In this document: positions 34,955-44,036 of the stretch, one piece after another
Position numbering within the stretch: position 1 is the first letter of the stretch
Layout: each line of letters begins with the position of its first letter
From: Bdellovibrionales bacterium
GTDB taxonomy: Bacteria > Bdellovibrionota > Bdellovibrionia > Bdellovibrionales > Bdellovibrionaceae
NCBI GenBank assembly: GCA_005793345.1
Contig: SXSU01000016.1
Span: 1 to 64,000 of the forward strand
Direction: 5' to 3'
Length of the DNA stretch: 64,000 nt
Position numbers and translations under genes: made by a program
Notes under the pieces: model-generated
Seen by the model: only the letters and a program-made list of their open reading frames with translations
What the model was told of the DNA's origin: nothing
Databases searched by the model: none

Positions 34955-35590
34955 TTAATTAGAAAGTAAAATTAACGCGTTACGATTAGAAATCTCAATT
35001 TGACGACCTATTTGCTTAATCATTTTTTGCTTTTCTAATTCAGCAAGACCCCGAATAATAGTGGGTGTCGTACTTGCGCAAAATTGTGCTATTTCAGAAC
35101 GGGTCCAGTTATGGTTTGGATGTATTTCTTTGAGATAAATAAGGGCCGATGCAATTCGCTGAAGTACTTCTTGATCTGTAACTCTGATTCTTTGTAGCTC
35201 TGCTATACCGAGTTCTTTGGCTAGGGTCTCAATTAAGATTCTCTGTGTAGAAGGAAAATCTACTAATACCTTTTCTATTATTTCAGGGTTAACTAAACCA
35301 ATAGATGAGGGTTCAAGACAAATGCTATTAGCATGATGCAATTCTTTAGCAAAATAAGAACGATGGCCAAAAAAATCATTTGGCTTAAATAATCGAAGTA
35401 AATGTTCTGAACCTTTAGGTGTTAGTGCAACTAAACCAACTAGTCCAGCTTTTATGACATAAATACCCTTTGGGACATCTCCTGCAGTATAAATTTTATC
35501 GTGTCTTTTGTAATCAAAATACGTAGCAGAACTTAAAATAAGTTGAGTTGCTTCTTGTGGTAAAAATTTCCAAAATCCAGTTTGTGACAT
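34955..35590 (-). CDS. Crp/Fnr-family transcription regulator
   Basis: 211 aa. Cyclic-nucleotide-binding-like domain (residues 10-120, with VIKAGLVGLVALTP and FFGHRSYF) and a C-terminal winged helix (NWTRSEIAQFCASTTPTIIRGLAELEKQKMIK). The PR/E-type effector residues of cAMP-binding members are not evident. There is no Fnr N-terminal Cys cluster. A Cys at about residue 93 and another in the HTH (FCAS) could sense persulfide or redox. It lies 87 bp upstream of the persulfide dioxygenase start on the same strand, so it probably regulates that unit. Confidence 0.88.
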   Translation of the reverse strand: MSQTGFWKFLPQEATQLILSSATYFDYKRHDKIYTAGDVPKGIYVIKAGLVGLVALTPKGSEHLLRLFKPNDFFGHRSYFAKELHHANSICLEPSSIGLVNPEIIEKVLVDFPSTQRILIETLAKELGIAELQRIRVTDQEVLQRIASALIYLKEIHPNHNWTRSEIAQFCASTTPTIIRGLAELEKQKMIKQIGRQIEISNRNALILLSN

Positions 35591-35631
35591 GTTAATAATT
35601 TAGACTAGTTTAAATTGCAAAAGCAAATATT

Positions 35632-37368
35632 TTATTGCGAAGTAACTTTTTGTAGGCAAGTTTTATCACCACAGCAGTTTAAAATTTTCTGATAATTTAA
35701 TTTAATCCAATTTAAATTTTTGAAATGGTTTTCATAAAAATCAATTGTAATACTTGAAGTGATAGTTGTAGGTAACTCTTTAATTTTATCTTTTGAGAAG
35801 TCATAAATACATAACTCAAAAGTTTTTTCATTTTTTATATTTTGAATTTCAGTATCAGTTTTAGTATCAAAATCAGAATTTACAGATTTATTATTTCTAA
35901 AGTATAAACTTGTATCTTGAAAAGGTTGTGATTTAAAACAAGTAATATTATCTTTTAAATTTTCTTGAATAAGTAATTCAGAATCATTAAAAATCTTTGC
36001 AGTTTCAATTGATTGATTACTTAAATTAAATCTAGATGTATATTTTTGGAGATTTAAACTTGTATGTTCAAAAACTACTTTGTTTTGATCATCACTGCAT
36101 TGAAGGGAATTTATTTTAGGTCTTGAGCGATAAATTACTTTAGAAAAAAGAGTGGAGTTATTATTTCGTAAAATAATCCCTTCTTGTTCTTCGAGTGATA
36201 GGTTTAGAAAATTGTTATAAATATTTGAGTCACTATATAATGTTGCCATTTCATTTAAATTAAGATCTGAACTATATAGAATTCCGAAAGCGCTAATAGC
36301 TTTAGAGTTATTAAAAAATTTATAACCTAAAGCGTATTCAGAGCTTGTGGTTCCTAGAAAAAATAAGGATTCATTTAATGACTTGCTTGGATCTGTAGAT
36401 TGTTTGTATAAAGACACTGCAAACATTAAAGGAACTAAACCTTTCGCATATTCAACTAGCATTACTTTATCGTAATTGAGATATTTAGCTGAGAGGGCTG
36501 CCGCTAATTGATTAATTAATTTTTCACGTTGCAGTTGTTGAATTTTTGAAAAATGTAAGCCGGACTTTCGATTTGGAATATAATTAGCAGGAGCGAATGC
36601 CAAACTTCTTTCATAAAGCTTTTTTTGGAGAACAACATCTGCATCTAAATCTTTTGCCATTTGAAGTAGATACTTCATATCAACTCCTTCAAAGGGCTTA
36701 CCACTATCTATGAGGTACTGAATATAATCAGCAACAGTTTTGTTATGTTTGAGTTCTCCAACCCTAAAAGCTTGTGTGTCATAGAGATCAGCATATATGA
36801 TTATTTCTTTAAATCGTTTACCTCTACCATTAAATTGAAATTCATTTTTTTGAGAAAGTTCTCCATAACCGGAATTTAAAAAACTTTTTTGCTCTAATTT
36901 TTTACCATTGGCATTTAATACATCTCTAGATTTATAAGCTTTTTCTTTGTCCTCAGGGGACATTAAATCATAATCTTTGCCATAGTTTTTTGCTAGAGTC
37001 TTGTTCATACCTATAGTATCTTTTTCAATGTCATGATTTTGTGATTCTTTAACAAATGTGAATAAATTTGTAAGAAGTTTTGCGTATGCTGGTATATCTT
37101 TATTGATGACTAAGTGTTCAAGGAGTGTTGTTGTTTGAATAGGAATTCTCAACCGATGGGATTCTGTATTGAATCGAGTAAATTGAGTTAGGTCTTTTTT
37201 TTGTAATTCTTCAAGGATTTCTGTTGATGTTGTTGTTGTTAACATTGAGGAAGAAGTGGAAGATGTTAATTGATCCAGAAAAAAATATTCATTTGAGGGG
37301 ACTAAAGCTAAACATAATTGAGAAAAATAAATTATGAATATCATAGATAAAACATATCTAACCTTCAT
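35632..37368 (-). CDS. Large exported hypothetical protein
   Basis: 578 aa from the ATG at 37368, chosen because it places a clean signal peptide at the N-terminus (MKVRYVLSMIFIIYFSQ, cleaving after CLA). 29 further codons are open upstream. The mature protein is mostly helical in the first 350 residues, with a Ser/Thr-rich start and a charged middle. The C-terminal 200 residues are beta-like with three Cys at the end (NCCGDKTC). No family recognised. It is periplasmic or secreted. Monocistronic. Confidence 0.65.
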   Translation of the reverse strand: MKVRYVLSMIFIIYFSQLCLALVPSNEYFFLDQLTSSTSSSMLTTTTSTEILEELQKKDLTQFTRFNTESHRLRIPIQTTTLLEHLVINKDIPAYAKLLTNLFTFVKESQNHDIEKDTIGMNKTLAKNYGKDYDLMSPEDKEKAYKSRDVLNANGKKLEQKSFLNSGYGELSQKNEFQFNGRGKRFKEIIIYADLYDTQAFRVGELKHNKTVADYIQYLIDSGKPFEGVDMKYLLQMAKDLDADVVLQKKLYERSLAFAPANYIPNRKSGLHFSKIQQLQREKLINQLAAALSAKYLNYDKVMLVEYAKGLVPLMFAVSLYKQSTDPSKSLNESLFFLGTTSSEYALGYKFFNNSKAISAFGILYSSDLNLNEMATLYSDSNIYNNFLNLSLEEQEGIILRNNNSTLFSKVIYRSRPKINSLQCSDDQNKVVFEHTSLNLQKYTSRFNLSNQSIETAKIFNDSELLIQENLKDNITCFKSQPFQDTSLYFRNNKSVNSDFDTKTDTEIQNIKNEKTFELCIYDFSKDKIKELPTTITSSITIDFYENHFKNLNWIKLNYQKILNCCGDKTCLQKVTSQ

Positions 37369-37742
37369 ATATTTATTTATGAAAGAGAAAATTATCTTAT
37401 TGAAATAAAATTTAAAAGAGGTTTTTAAACTGTACATAAGTTGTATATATAGCAATTTTTATGCTATTAAAATTAAATAAGTTAGCTGTATAATAAGTAT
37501 AAATAATTGCAGAAAAAAAGTTTCAAAAAATATTGATTTTAACAATATTAGTTATTTCGAAAAAATATCTACTGTTAAAGCTTTGATTATCTTGTGAAAA
37601 AAGTATTATGTGGATGTATATTTAAATTAATTCTTTCTGCAGATTAAATTTGTGTGATTATAAAATTAAAAAAATCACTATATAAAGATTTTTTATTTAC
37701 AATCGCGGTTAAACGTTATTACAAAATATAAGCTCAAATATG
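37369..37742. other. 374-bp AT-rich intergenic region
   Basis: No supported gene. The part next to the exported-protein gene is its leader and would hold its promoter. The rest lies after pheA. I see no hairpin repeat copy or clear terminator. Confidence 0.35.
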
Positions 37743-38588
37743 TCATTTTTTTGCTCTATAATTACTTTGTGAATAGGTTCCTAAACTCTGAACGTTATTA
37801 GCAAAGAAATTGAGTTCTTCGATAGCATTTTGATATGATATTTGAATGGGGTGAGTCTCTGCATCTATAGAAAAAGTAGTACTGTTAAAGTCATTACCTG
37901 ATAAATAACTTTCAATTCGAGTGAGATTAATTCCATTAGTCGCAAAACCGCCAAGTGCTTTATAAAGTGCCGCAGGTACACTTTTGACTGTAAATACTAG
38001 TGTTGTTAAACAAGGACTGGTTGGAGGTGGAACAATTTGCTGGCGCGATAATATTAAAAAGCGGGTTTTGTTTTCTTGAGAGTTTGAAATTGAATTAGAT
38101 AATACTTTTAAGCCGTAGAGTTCACCAGCTCGTTCAGAGGCAATTGCAGCAATTGTTTTATCCTTTCGACGAGCGACTTCTTGAGCTGATCCAGCTGTAT
38201 CTGCAAACACTTCTGTTTTTATTTTATATTTTTCTAAAAAATCTCTACATTGTGATAAACCCTGTGTATGGCTTAGTACTAATTTTATATCAGCTAAATT
38301 ACTATTTTCTAGTCCAAGAAGTTGATGTTGAATATTTAAAAAGTATTCGCCAATAATATAAAGTTGGCTTATTGGTAATAAGGCATGAACATCAGCAACT
38401 CTTCCAGCAATTAAATTTTCTATTGGAATAATACTCAAATCTGAACTTCCACTACGAGTTGCTTCAAGGGCTTGAAAAAAAGTATTGCATGAAAGAAGAT
38501 TTGAATTGGGAAAGCAATTTAATGCAGCTGCTTCAGAGTACGCTCCTGGAATTCCTTGATAAGCTATAATTTTACTTTTATTTTCCAT
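37743..38588 (-). CDS. pheA: Prephenate dehydratase
   Basis: 281 aa, monofunctional. The catalytic domain (residues 5-180) starts IAYQGIPGAYSEAAAL, has SIIPIENLIAGRVADVH, and ends KTRFLILSR with the catalytic Thr. The ACT domain (about 195-275) has TTLVFTVKSVPAALYKALG and NLTRIESYLSG for phenylalanine feedback. It converts prephenate to phenylpyruvate in phenylalanine synthesis. The usual NSxxG form reads NLIAG here, a tolerated change at the Ser position. There is no chorismate mutase domain. Its start is 197 bp from the divergent TIGR02147 gene. Confidence 0.9.
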   Translation of the reverse strand: MENKSKIIAYQGIPGAYSEAAALNCFPNSNLLSCNTFFQALEATRSGSSDLSIIPIENLIAGRVADVHALLPISQLYIIGEYFLNIQHQLLGLENSNLADIKLVLSHTQGLSQCRDFLEKYKIKTEVFADTAGSAQEVARRKDKTIAAIASERAGELYGLKVLSNSISNSQENKTRFLILSRQQIVPPPTSPCLTTLVFTVKSVPAALYKALGGFATNGINLTRIESYLSGNDFNSTTFSIDAETHPIQISYQNAIEELNFFANNVQSLGTYSQSNYRAKK

Positions 38589-38785
38589 GTTTAGATTTTA
38601 CGATTTAAGTGGAGAAGACACAAATCATACTTGCTTTAATTAGACTCGACTTTAGGCACATGTTTTAAAATTTAAATTTCAGTAAATGCAATTTTACAAC
38701 TTTTTTATTAATATAAACGTAGTGAGAAAGATTATTCATGAAATGGTAATTCGACATAGTTAGAATAAATTAGAAAGATATTTAA

Positions 38786-39604
38786 ATGGATTTTTTTAAA
38801 TATGACTCTTATCGAGTATTACTTAAAGATGTGATTGAAGATAAAAAAAAGAGTTTTGCGTATATAACATTTCAAAAAGTAGCAGAAGAGTGTGGTATTC
38901 AAAAGACTTACCTGTCACGTGTAATGAATGACCAAGCAGAGCTCAATCAAGATCAACTTTACTCAATATCGCACTATTTGAAGTTAACAATAGCTGAGAC
39001 ACAATTTTTATCATTATTGCTAGAAGAAAATAGATCCGCAAATATATTAAGACGAGAATGGTTAAGAAAAGAAATTAAAAATATACGAGACAGCCAACTT
39101 GAGTCTTCACAAAATTTAGCAAATCATGTTGTTGTTCCTACAGAAAAATATGATGATTATTTTAAAAAACCAATTATTCAAATATTACATATGTCATTAT
39201 TAATTGAAAGATACCGAAGCAATATAAGTTTATTGCAACAGGATTTTGGTTTTTCAAAAACTCAAATTCACGAAGCATTGGATTTTCTAATTCAAAATAA
39301 GGTTATTGAATTGATAAATGGAAAATATAAAGTGCTTATTGATTTTATACATTTGCCAGAAAAAAAAGATATCTCACCCACAAATCATTTGCTTTTTCGA
39401 CTAGAAGCGATTCGTAAAATGCGCGAGTCAAGAGAAGAACAAAATCTTAATTTATCACTTTGTTTTACTGCAGATGAAAAAGTCGCTGTAGAAATAAAGA
39501 GAAAAATAATCGAATTACTAAAGCAAGTTCACCAAGTCATTCCACCTGCAGGAAACGAAAATGTTTATCAGCTAAACATTGACTTCATCAAGTGGAATGA
39601 TTAA
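38786..39604 (+). CDS. TIGR02147 family regulator
   Basis: 272 aa. Begins FFKYDSYRVLLKDVIEDKK with the helix-turn-helix FQKVAEECGIQKTYLSRVMN (about residues 25-50), then LNQDQLYSISHYLKLTIAE, the family's standard opening. A second winged-helix section (about residues 140-190: SFGFSKTQIHEALDFLIQ-like, KVIELINGKYKV) follows. Cytoplasmic. It converges on a string of exported-protein genes (39612-43147), eight bases from the first. TIGR02147 genes often sit beside secreted-protein genes in Bdellovibrio relatives, so regulation of that string is plausible. Confidence 0.88.
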   Translation: MDFFKYDSYRVLLKDVIEDKKKSFAYITFQKVAEECGIQKTYLSRVMNDQAELNQDQLYSISHYLKLTIAETQFLSLLLEENRSANILRREWLRKEIKNIRDSQLESSQNLANHVVVPTEKYDDYFKKPIIQILHMSLLIERYRSNISLLQQDFGFSKTQIHEALDFLIQNKVIELINGKYKVLIDFIHLPEKKDISPTNHLLFRLEAIRKMRESREEQNLNLSLCFTADEKVAVEIKRKIIELLKQVHQVIPPAGNENVYQLNIDFIKWND

Positions 39605-39611
39605 TAGTAAA

Positions 39612-39989
39612 TTAGAACATAGAATTAAAATCGTTTACTTGTTTAAGAGTTTGATTAAGTTCTATTTCTGAATTTAAACAATTAGATTTTAAATTTGCAC
39701 TTGTTGGATTTGTATACATACTTATTCCCAATTGAAAACCAACTTGATACTCATAGCTCATTTCTAGGCGAAGTTTATCTTCAGCCTCCTTCGAAAGGCT
39801 ATTATTAGTTTTTAATGTTTTATTATCATTTTCTAACATTTTAATTGTCATATAATAATCTAGTTTTGCTTTTTCTGCTTTATTTGCAGCAATGCATTTA
39901 ATGTTTGAAATATCAATATTTTCTGTATTTTCTGCTTTTGCAAAAATACAACTTAAAACTAAAGAAATTAAAAATGCTATTCTTTTCAT
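39612..39989 (-). CDS. Small exported hypothetical protein
   Basis: 125 aa with a signal peptide (MKRIAFLISLVLSCIFAKA). The mature part is helical with two Cys (IKCIAAN near the start, SNCLNSE near the end), which could form one disulfide. No family recognised. It is 40 bases downstream of the 40030 gene on the same strand, so they may be co-transcribed. Confidence 0.6.
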   Translation of the reverse strand: MKRIAFLISLVLSCIFAKAENTENIDISNIKCIAANKAEKAKLDYYMTIKMLENDNKTLKTNNSLSKEAEDKLRLEMSYEYQVGFQLGISMYTNPTSANLKSNCLNSEIELNQTLKQVNDFNSMF

Positions 39990-40029
39990 ATAAAGTACTC
40001 CTCATTATTTTAAATATTTCTTAATCCAA

Positions 40030-40908
40030 TTATTTATTTAGATCCAAAATCTGTTGGTATTTTTCTCTAGTTGCTTGACAGATTTGGTGAGCAATGTTAC
40101 CATCGTTTTTTGCTTGTCCACAAAATTGTTTATTTACCTTTGTAGTTTTATTGCTTTCGATAAAGTAACCAGAAGAGAAGTTGATTCGTTTGTTAGGTTC
40201 AATCTCAAAATTTAATATATTTGTTTCTACAATTTTTTGAACTGTACCGCATGAATTTTGATAATAGCCTGTAAATAAAGGTTTAGAGCATTCTGTTACT
40301 CCAAGTACTTCCTCATTTACTAGATTTTCTATTCTAAAATATTTTGATAAATTTTTAACATTTGAACACGAATTCGCTTTAATTGCACTTTCCATTGCTC
40401 TTGTAAGATTATAACCCAAATCACTACCACCAATTTCAGGTAATTGAAAATCGTTATCGAAGAATTCTAGACTTCTGATTTTGTCAGGTATTTCAGTTGA
40501 GGATTCAGGATTAAAAAGTGAATTATAGTATCCTGTTTGGGCCCAAACTTTTATTGGATGATTTTGTATTGTATTACCAATTGCAATATCACCAGTTTCT
40601 GATTGATAGACGGGTGCTATACTAACATCTAAAGTGCAAAAAGTTTGATTATCTGTAATATTATATAAGCCATCGGAAGATGTTGAACAATTGATAGATG
40701 AACCAGAAATTTTTTCTATGCAAACATCACTAGTAAGATTTGAGTAGGGTATAGAAAGCTCATTGAATTTAATTGGCCAATGGTGATTGCTAAATATTGT
40801 ACTCAGCCCAGATCCTACATTAGTTGCGTTACAATTATTGTAACTCCAAAATACTAATGGTAAAAGTAAACTTAATAATTTTCGTTTATTATAATTTGAA
40901 GGTAACAT
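40030..40908 (-). CDS. Exported hypothetical protein, possible lipoprotein
   Basis: 292 aa. The N-terminus has Lys/Arg, then LLSLLLPLVFWSYNNC. The Cys after YNN could be a lipobox of the FQNC/YQNC type seen in two other lipoproteins here. The mature protein has about nine Cys spread along it and mixed beta-rich segments. No family recognised. Likely co-transcribed with the 39612 gene. A 229-bp gap separates it from the 41138 gene. Confidence 0.55.
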   Translation of the reverse strand: MLPSNYNKRKLLSLLLPLVFWSYNNCNATNVGSGLSTIFSNHHWPIKFNELSIPYSNLTSDVCIEKISGSSINCSTSSDGLYNITDNQTFCTLDVSIAPVYQSETGDIAIGNTIQNHPIKVWAQTGYYNSLFNPESSTEIPDKIRSLEFFDNDFQLPEIGGSDLGYNLTRAMESAIKANSCSNVKNLSKYFRIENLVNEEVLGVTECSKPLFTGYYQNSCGTVQKIVETNILNFEIEPNKRINFSSGYFIESNKTTKVNKQFCGQAKNDGNIAHQICQATREKYQQILDLNK

Positions 40909-41137
40909 AAATTCTCCTTATTCTTTTTGTGAAAATTATTTTATAATTTGTTTATGCATTTTAAAATCAATTTAAAATCAATTTATATTAAATTAATTAA
41001 CATTTAGTTAACTACGTTAATCATAGAAAAAAATTTAACTAGAATGATGTATTTTGAATCTTTGAAATTATTTAACTTAAACTAAAAACTTTATTTTTTT
41101 GTTTTGATAGAGTAAACCAATTGTTCAGAAATTTAAA

Positions 41138-42091
41138 TCAATTTTGTGTTTTCATTTTACTAAGTTCGTTTTTATAGTTTTCAATTGCTTTTTCATTTTC
41201 AATTAAAAATTGATCAATTTCATTTATGGTTTGATTAATAGTATTTAAATCTTTATTAACTTCATCAGCTGGGCTTAGGGCGACATCTGGGTCCCATGAA
41301 ATAGAAATTTCATTATCTTCATAAGAGATTTCTGAAAAGTTAGAATTCATTAAGCTATTGTTGTTCAAACTTGTTAATCTATAGGGAGTAAGCTGGGCGT
41401 AAAGATCAGAATTTGTATCACATATATTGGATTGTATAAAACTAGCTCGATCTTTAAGTTTTTTTGAATCGAAGTTAGAATTGGATATTTTAACTTTCCC
41501 AAGTGTTTCTAGAATGAAAAGTAAATTTGGATTTTTATTTGCAAAATAATTTATAATTAAATCATCATTAGCTAAAAATAAACCATCAAGCGCTAATTTG
41601 GATTTTATTATAACTGCACTTGAATAAAAATATCTTAAATTGAGTAATGATTTTGGATATTCCTGGTCGCAACCAAAATTTATTATAGAAATTTTATAAT
41701 CATAGGGTGTTCCACTAATAATAAAATAAGAATTGGAGGCAGAGTATTCATCAAGTTCTTCTGGAATTGGAAGCGCTAACCCTTCAATTATTGGAAGTGA
41801 TTTTTCTCCTCCACCGAATAGACCGATAAAATCAATCCCAAATGACGTTTTATTACCTACACTTACCCAACCAATTGATCCTTTTTTATATTCTTCTTTT
41901 GTTGGTTTAACTAACCATTTCATAAATGGTTTGGTTTCAATTATAAAATTATTTTCTGAATATTTTACTTTTAACTCAGCTGCCATAACTGGATTATATG
42001 CATAAGAGTTATTTGATAAAATTAAATTTATGAAAATAAAAATCAATTGATTGAGAAATGAAAAATTATAATTGTTTTGTTTTGTTTTCAT
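41138..42091 (-). CDS. Exported hypothetical protein with coiled-coil tail
   Basis: 317 aa. A signal peptide (residues 14-32, ending NSYA) precedes a beta-rich body with phrases such as FIGLFGGGEKSLPIIEGLALPIPEE. The last 40 residues are a charged helix predicted to be coiled coil. No family recognised. It follows the 42116 gene by 24 bases, so the two are co-transcribed. Confidence 0.6.
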   Translation of the reverse strand: MKTKQNNYNFSFLNQLIFIFINLILSNNSYAYNPVMAAELKVKYSENNFIIETKPFMKWLVKPTKEEYKKGSIGWVSVGNKTSFGIDFIGLFGGGEKSLPIIEGLALPIPEELDEYSASNSYFIISGTPYDYKISIINFGCDQEYPKSLLNLRYFYSSAVIIKSKLALDGLFLANDDLIINYFANKNPNLLFILETLGKVKISNSNFDSKKLKDRASFIQSNICDTNSDLYAQLTPYRLTSLNNNSLMNSNFSEISYEDNEISISWDPDVALSPADEVNKDLNTINQTINEIDQFLIENEKAIENYKNELSKMKTQN

Positions 42092-42115
42092 AATTTGAAT
42101 CTCTATTTATTTTCT

Positions 42116-43147
42116 CTATTCCAAGTTTCGTAATGAAGAGCGTATGTTTTTCATATCATCAACAGCTATGTCTCCCAAAGTTGACTTGATTTCATTAATA
42201 TCAGCCATTAACTTTTTACTACTTACCATTGCAGTTTCAAATCTCATTAAACTATATTCCGCTTCTTTTAATTTAGCTCTTGATTCTAAACCTACACTTA
42301 CCAGGCCTGTTGTTGATAGAATTAATCGTTCGCCCACTTGGTTTCCAAAAGGTACTAAAGATGATGAGCCAACAATATCTGCCATGGCTTCAACGGTTCG
42401 TTCGCCAAGTTCAACTTGATCTTGATAATATGCAGAGACAATGGGTTGAGTTTCTTTAATGACATCAGCATCTTCTTTTAGAAATCCATGTAATTTAGTA
42501 ATATACATTTGTCCTTTTTCGAAAGCCGCAATTATAGTTTTGAGGCGATCAACTGCCTTATCTTGGACTTCTGAAGTGCGTGCATGTATGATTGGTTTTT
42601 TGATTTCAATCTGATGTCTAAATGTATCACGAACAAGTTCATATTGGTTTTCTTTAAAACCAGCAGCACGACTTAATTCATGTAGTGCAGTAAATTGGAA
42701 AGTATCATTGAACATTTCTTCCTTAAAACGATCATAGTTAATTTGTAAATAAGGAACTTTTAAGTCATTTCCATTTTTGTCCTTAATTGTTTCAATATCA
42801 AATCTGATGGTCACAGGTTTTTGATTATCATCATAAACGGGATTCGTGGTGGATATAACTTGGATAGAATCAATTGCATTTTGAAGTAAGGGTAATTTTT
42901 TAATTAAGTTACCATTATCTTCAAAAATCTTATCTTTAGTTTCATCATATTTAGATTTTTTAATTGCTTGAATCCAAGCTTCACCATACATAAAAAAAAT
43001 GGAGGCTGGGCCGGATCCTCCAGTGCCAGTACAACCCCCTTGGCACATAAAATTATCTTTTGAATTATCTTTTGTTGCATTTGAGTTCTGAATTACAAAG
43101 TTGCAGATCACTAAAGATGTTATAATTAGCCAAGTCCTGAATTTCAT
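42116..43147 (-). CDS. Exported protein with degenerate HExxH-like motif
   Basis: 343 aa. A signal peptide (cleaving after SNA) is followed by a Gly-rich GGCTGTGGSG segment near the mature N-terminus. LHELSRAAGF at about residue 154 resembles the HExxH helix of zinc peptidases, but the second His is Arg, and the downstream ENQYELV lacks a clear Glu ligand, so I doubt catalysis. The C-terminal 130 residues are helical and charged. It is first in a two-gene unit with 41138. Confidence 0.62.
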   Translation of the reverse strand: MKFRTWLIITSLVICNFVIQNSNATKDNSKDNFMCQGGCTGTGGSGPASIFFMYGEAWIQAIKKSKYDETKDKIFEDNGNLIKKLPLLQNAIDSIQVISTTNPVYDDNQKPVTIRFDIETIKDKNGNDLKVPYLQINYDRFKEEMFNDTFQFTALHELSRAAGFKENQYELVRDTFRHQIEIKKPIIHARTSEVQDKAVDRLKTIIAAFEKGQMYITKLHGFLKEDADVIKETQPIVSAYYQDQVELGERTVEAMADIVGSSSLVPFGNQVGERLILSTTGLVSVGLESRAKLKEAEYSLMRFETAMVSSKKLMADINEIKSTLGDIAVDDMKNIRSSLRNLE

Positions 43148-43310
43148 TTCATTGCTCCTAGTAAACTTACGAAATATTTTTAAAACTTATAAAATAATTT
43201 TCTCATTTTGGAGCAGAAAAATAAATCAATTTAAAGTAAACAAAGTTAGTTAAAATTGTTATCTTATAAACAATATAGAATAGTTTATTTTAAATTTAAG
43301 ATTTAAATTG

Positions 43311-43339
43311 TCACTCTGTAAAAAAAATTTACAGAGTGA
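43311..43339. terminator. 12-bp perfect inverted repeat at the trmH stop
   Basis: TCACTCTGTAAA, loop AAAAA, TTTACAGAGTGA. It overlaps the last codons and stop of trmH. The T-run on the transcribed strand is in the loop, not after the stem, so it is not a textbook terminator. It may still act as one or protect the mRNA end. Confidence 0.4.
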
Positions 43340-44030
43340 TTAGTTTCGAAAGTAGAATGTCTTTTGCGGAGTCTAATGTTCGCATGTAATAATGAGCTTT
43401 AAGAATCATTTTTTCTTCATCACTCAATTGTTTTAATTGGTGTTTATTTTTTTTATTATGTTCAGAGATATGAAATAAACTTAAAGCTCCAGCAACAGAA
43501 ATATTAAAGCTTTGAACAAATCCTGCCATTGGAATTATAACTCTTACATCGCTCATCTCTAGCATTTCTTTTGAAACACCTTCTTTTTCGTTACCTAATA
43601 CTAATGCTGACGGAATTGACCAATCAACTTCTTGAAGTGGCGTACTGGCTTCAAGTGAAGTCACGCAAATGCGATAGCCTTCATGTTTTAATTTTTGCAC
43701 ACATGATTTTGTATCTTGCCATTTGCGGATGTTAAGCCACTTTTCTGCGCCTGAGGCAACACGATTCGAAGCCTTAAATTTTTCATTTATTTCAATCACA
43801 TCAAAATTTTGAAACCCAAAAGCTTCAGCAGATCTCATGACAGCTGAACCATTGCCTCGATCATAAAGATTTTCTAGCACAATAGTGTGATTGAAGTTAC
43901 GACCCTCGATCACGTGATCAATACGAGCTTTACGTTCACGTGTTAATATAGGACCAATTTCTTGAATGACCGTCTGCCAAGATACTTTTTTATCTTTTGA
44001 AATTTCAATTTCTGATGAATAGGGAAACAT
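43329..44030 (-). CDS. trmH: TrmH-family tRNA/rRNA 2'-O-methyltransferase
   Basis: 233 aa SPOUT methyltransferase. The three motifs are NLYDRGNGSAVMRSAEAFG, SALVLGNEKEGVSKEML and IIPMAGFVQSFNISVAGAL, the last forming the SAM-binding knot. The pattern is close to TrmH, which methylates the ribose of G18 in tRNA. The N-terminal TRKARIDHVIEGR is also TrmH-like. It is six bases downstream of the acyl-CoA dehydrogenase gene, so they are probably one unit. Confidence 0.85.
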   Translation of the reverse strand: MFPYSSEIEISKDKKVSWQTVIQEIGPILTRERKARIDHVIEGRNFNHTIVLENLYDRGNGSAVMRSAEAFGFQNFDVIEINEKFKASNRVASGAEKWLNIRKWQDTKSCVQKLKHEGYRICVTSLEASTPLQEVDWSIPSALVLGNEKEGVSKEMLEMSDVRVIIPMAGFVQSFNISVAGALSLFHISEHNKKNKHQLKQLSDEEKMILKAHYYMRTLDSAKDILLSKLITL

Positions 44031-44036
44031 AATTAA

